Part shown: positions 63,876 through 64,000 of the stretch, piece after piece | Layout: each line of letters starts with the position of its first letter | Position numbering within the stretch: the first letter of the stretch is position 1 | Assembly: GCA_004565275.1 (NCBI GenBank) | Contig: SDOX01000011.1 | Span: 395,881-459,880, forward strand | Reading direction: 5' to 3' | DNA length: 64,000 nt | From: Nannochloropsis salina CCMP1776 | Lineage: Eukaryota > Sar > Eustigmatophyceae > Eustigmatales > Monodopsidaceae | Program-made: the position numbers and the translations under genes | Notes under the pieces: model-generated | Told to the model about the DNA's origin: nothing | Databases searched by the model: none | What the model saw: only the letters and a program-made list of their open reading frames with translations

Positions 63876-64000
63876 AGCAGAGAGCGACAGGAGACTCAAG
63901 TATAAGGCACAAAGTACGGTAAAGGTCATCTCAAGCGATAAGATGAGAGGATATCAGGTGACAAAAACTGATAATCATTACAAGTGTGTAGAACATATGA
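63876..64000. other. 3' flank of the transporter gene at window end
   Basis: Short AT-rich tail, probably 3' UTR. Nothing else was seen. Confidence 0.4.

Noticed and set aside
1-64000. Search for mobile, virus-like or CRISPR elements
   Set aside because: No reverse transcriptase, integrase, capsid or transposase motifs, no long terminal repeats and no spaced repeat array were seen.

Overview
The window is nuclear DNA from a compact eukaryotic genome. Genes are large, mostly have one to three exons (GT-AG introns, roughly 70-520 nt), and are separated by 0.2-1.5 kb. Several predicted proteins begin with a hydrophobic signal peptide whose likely cleavage site is followed by Phe (TRA/FLTS, TVA/FLPQ, possibly CHA/FLRF). 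This is the ER-plus-transit signal of complex red plastids, so a photosynthetic stramenopile is likely. The gene density and intron-poor style would fit a eustigmatophyte such as Nannochloropsis/Microchloropsis, but that is inference from style and not from a marker gene. I see no rRNA, tRNA, transposon, virus-like element or CRISPR.

Layout. 0-8 kb: a CoA-type mitochondrial carrier (-), an unrecognised secreted Cys-containing protein (-), and a fused double aquaporin-family channel (-). 8-14 kb: CTP synthase (+), a RING-H2 protein with two N-terminal zinc ribbons (-), and histidinol-phosphate aminotransferase (-). 14-24 kb: a CBM48-PFK2/FBPase2 fusion (+), RNA polymerase III subunit RPC5 (-), an RlmN-type radical-SAM methyltransferase with a C-terminal membrane tail (+), and a plastid-type membrane protein (-). 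24-40 kb: a periplasmic-binding-protein-like receptor kinase (+), DHX29 helicase (+), REV1 translesion polymerase (-), and a long low-complexity protein ending in a degenerate PP2A-B56-like HEAT region (+). 40-50 kb: a coiled-coil protein (-), a plastid-type S4 RNA-binding protein (+), a myristoylated EF-hand protein (+), isopentenyl-diphosphate isomerase (-), a membrane J-domain protein (+), and a DUF1295 steroid-reductase-like membrane enzyme (-). 50-64 kb: a five-exon ULP/SENP SUMO protease (+), DDX24/MAK5 helicase (-), a LysM protein (+), and a cationic amino acid transporter (+).

The genes do not form a pathway or an operon. They are housekeeping functions (nucleotide, histidine and isoprenoid synthesis, fructose-2,6-bisphosphate control, transcription, ribosome biogenesis, translation initiation, DNA damage tolerance, SUMO turnover) mixed with membrane and signalling proteins. 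Orientation alternates along most of the window, giving many head-to-head pairs with intergenic gaps of about 0.4-1 kb that may carry shared promoters. The most unusual items are the double aquaporin, the tail-anchored RlmN, the binding-protein/TKL receptor kinase with three Cys-Pro motifs in its kinase C-lobe, the carbohydrate-binding PFK2/FBPase2, and the B56-like protein. Exon boundaries were found by eye from splice consensus plus conservation of reading frame, and they carry that uncertainty.
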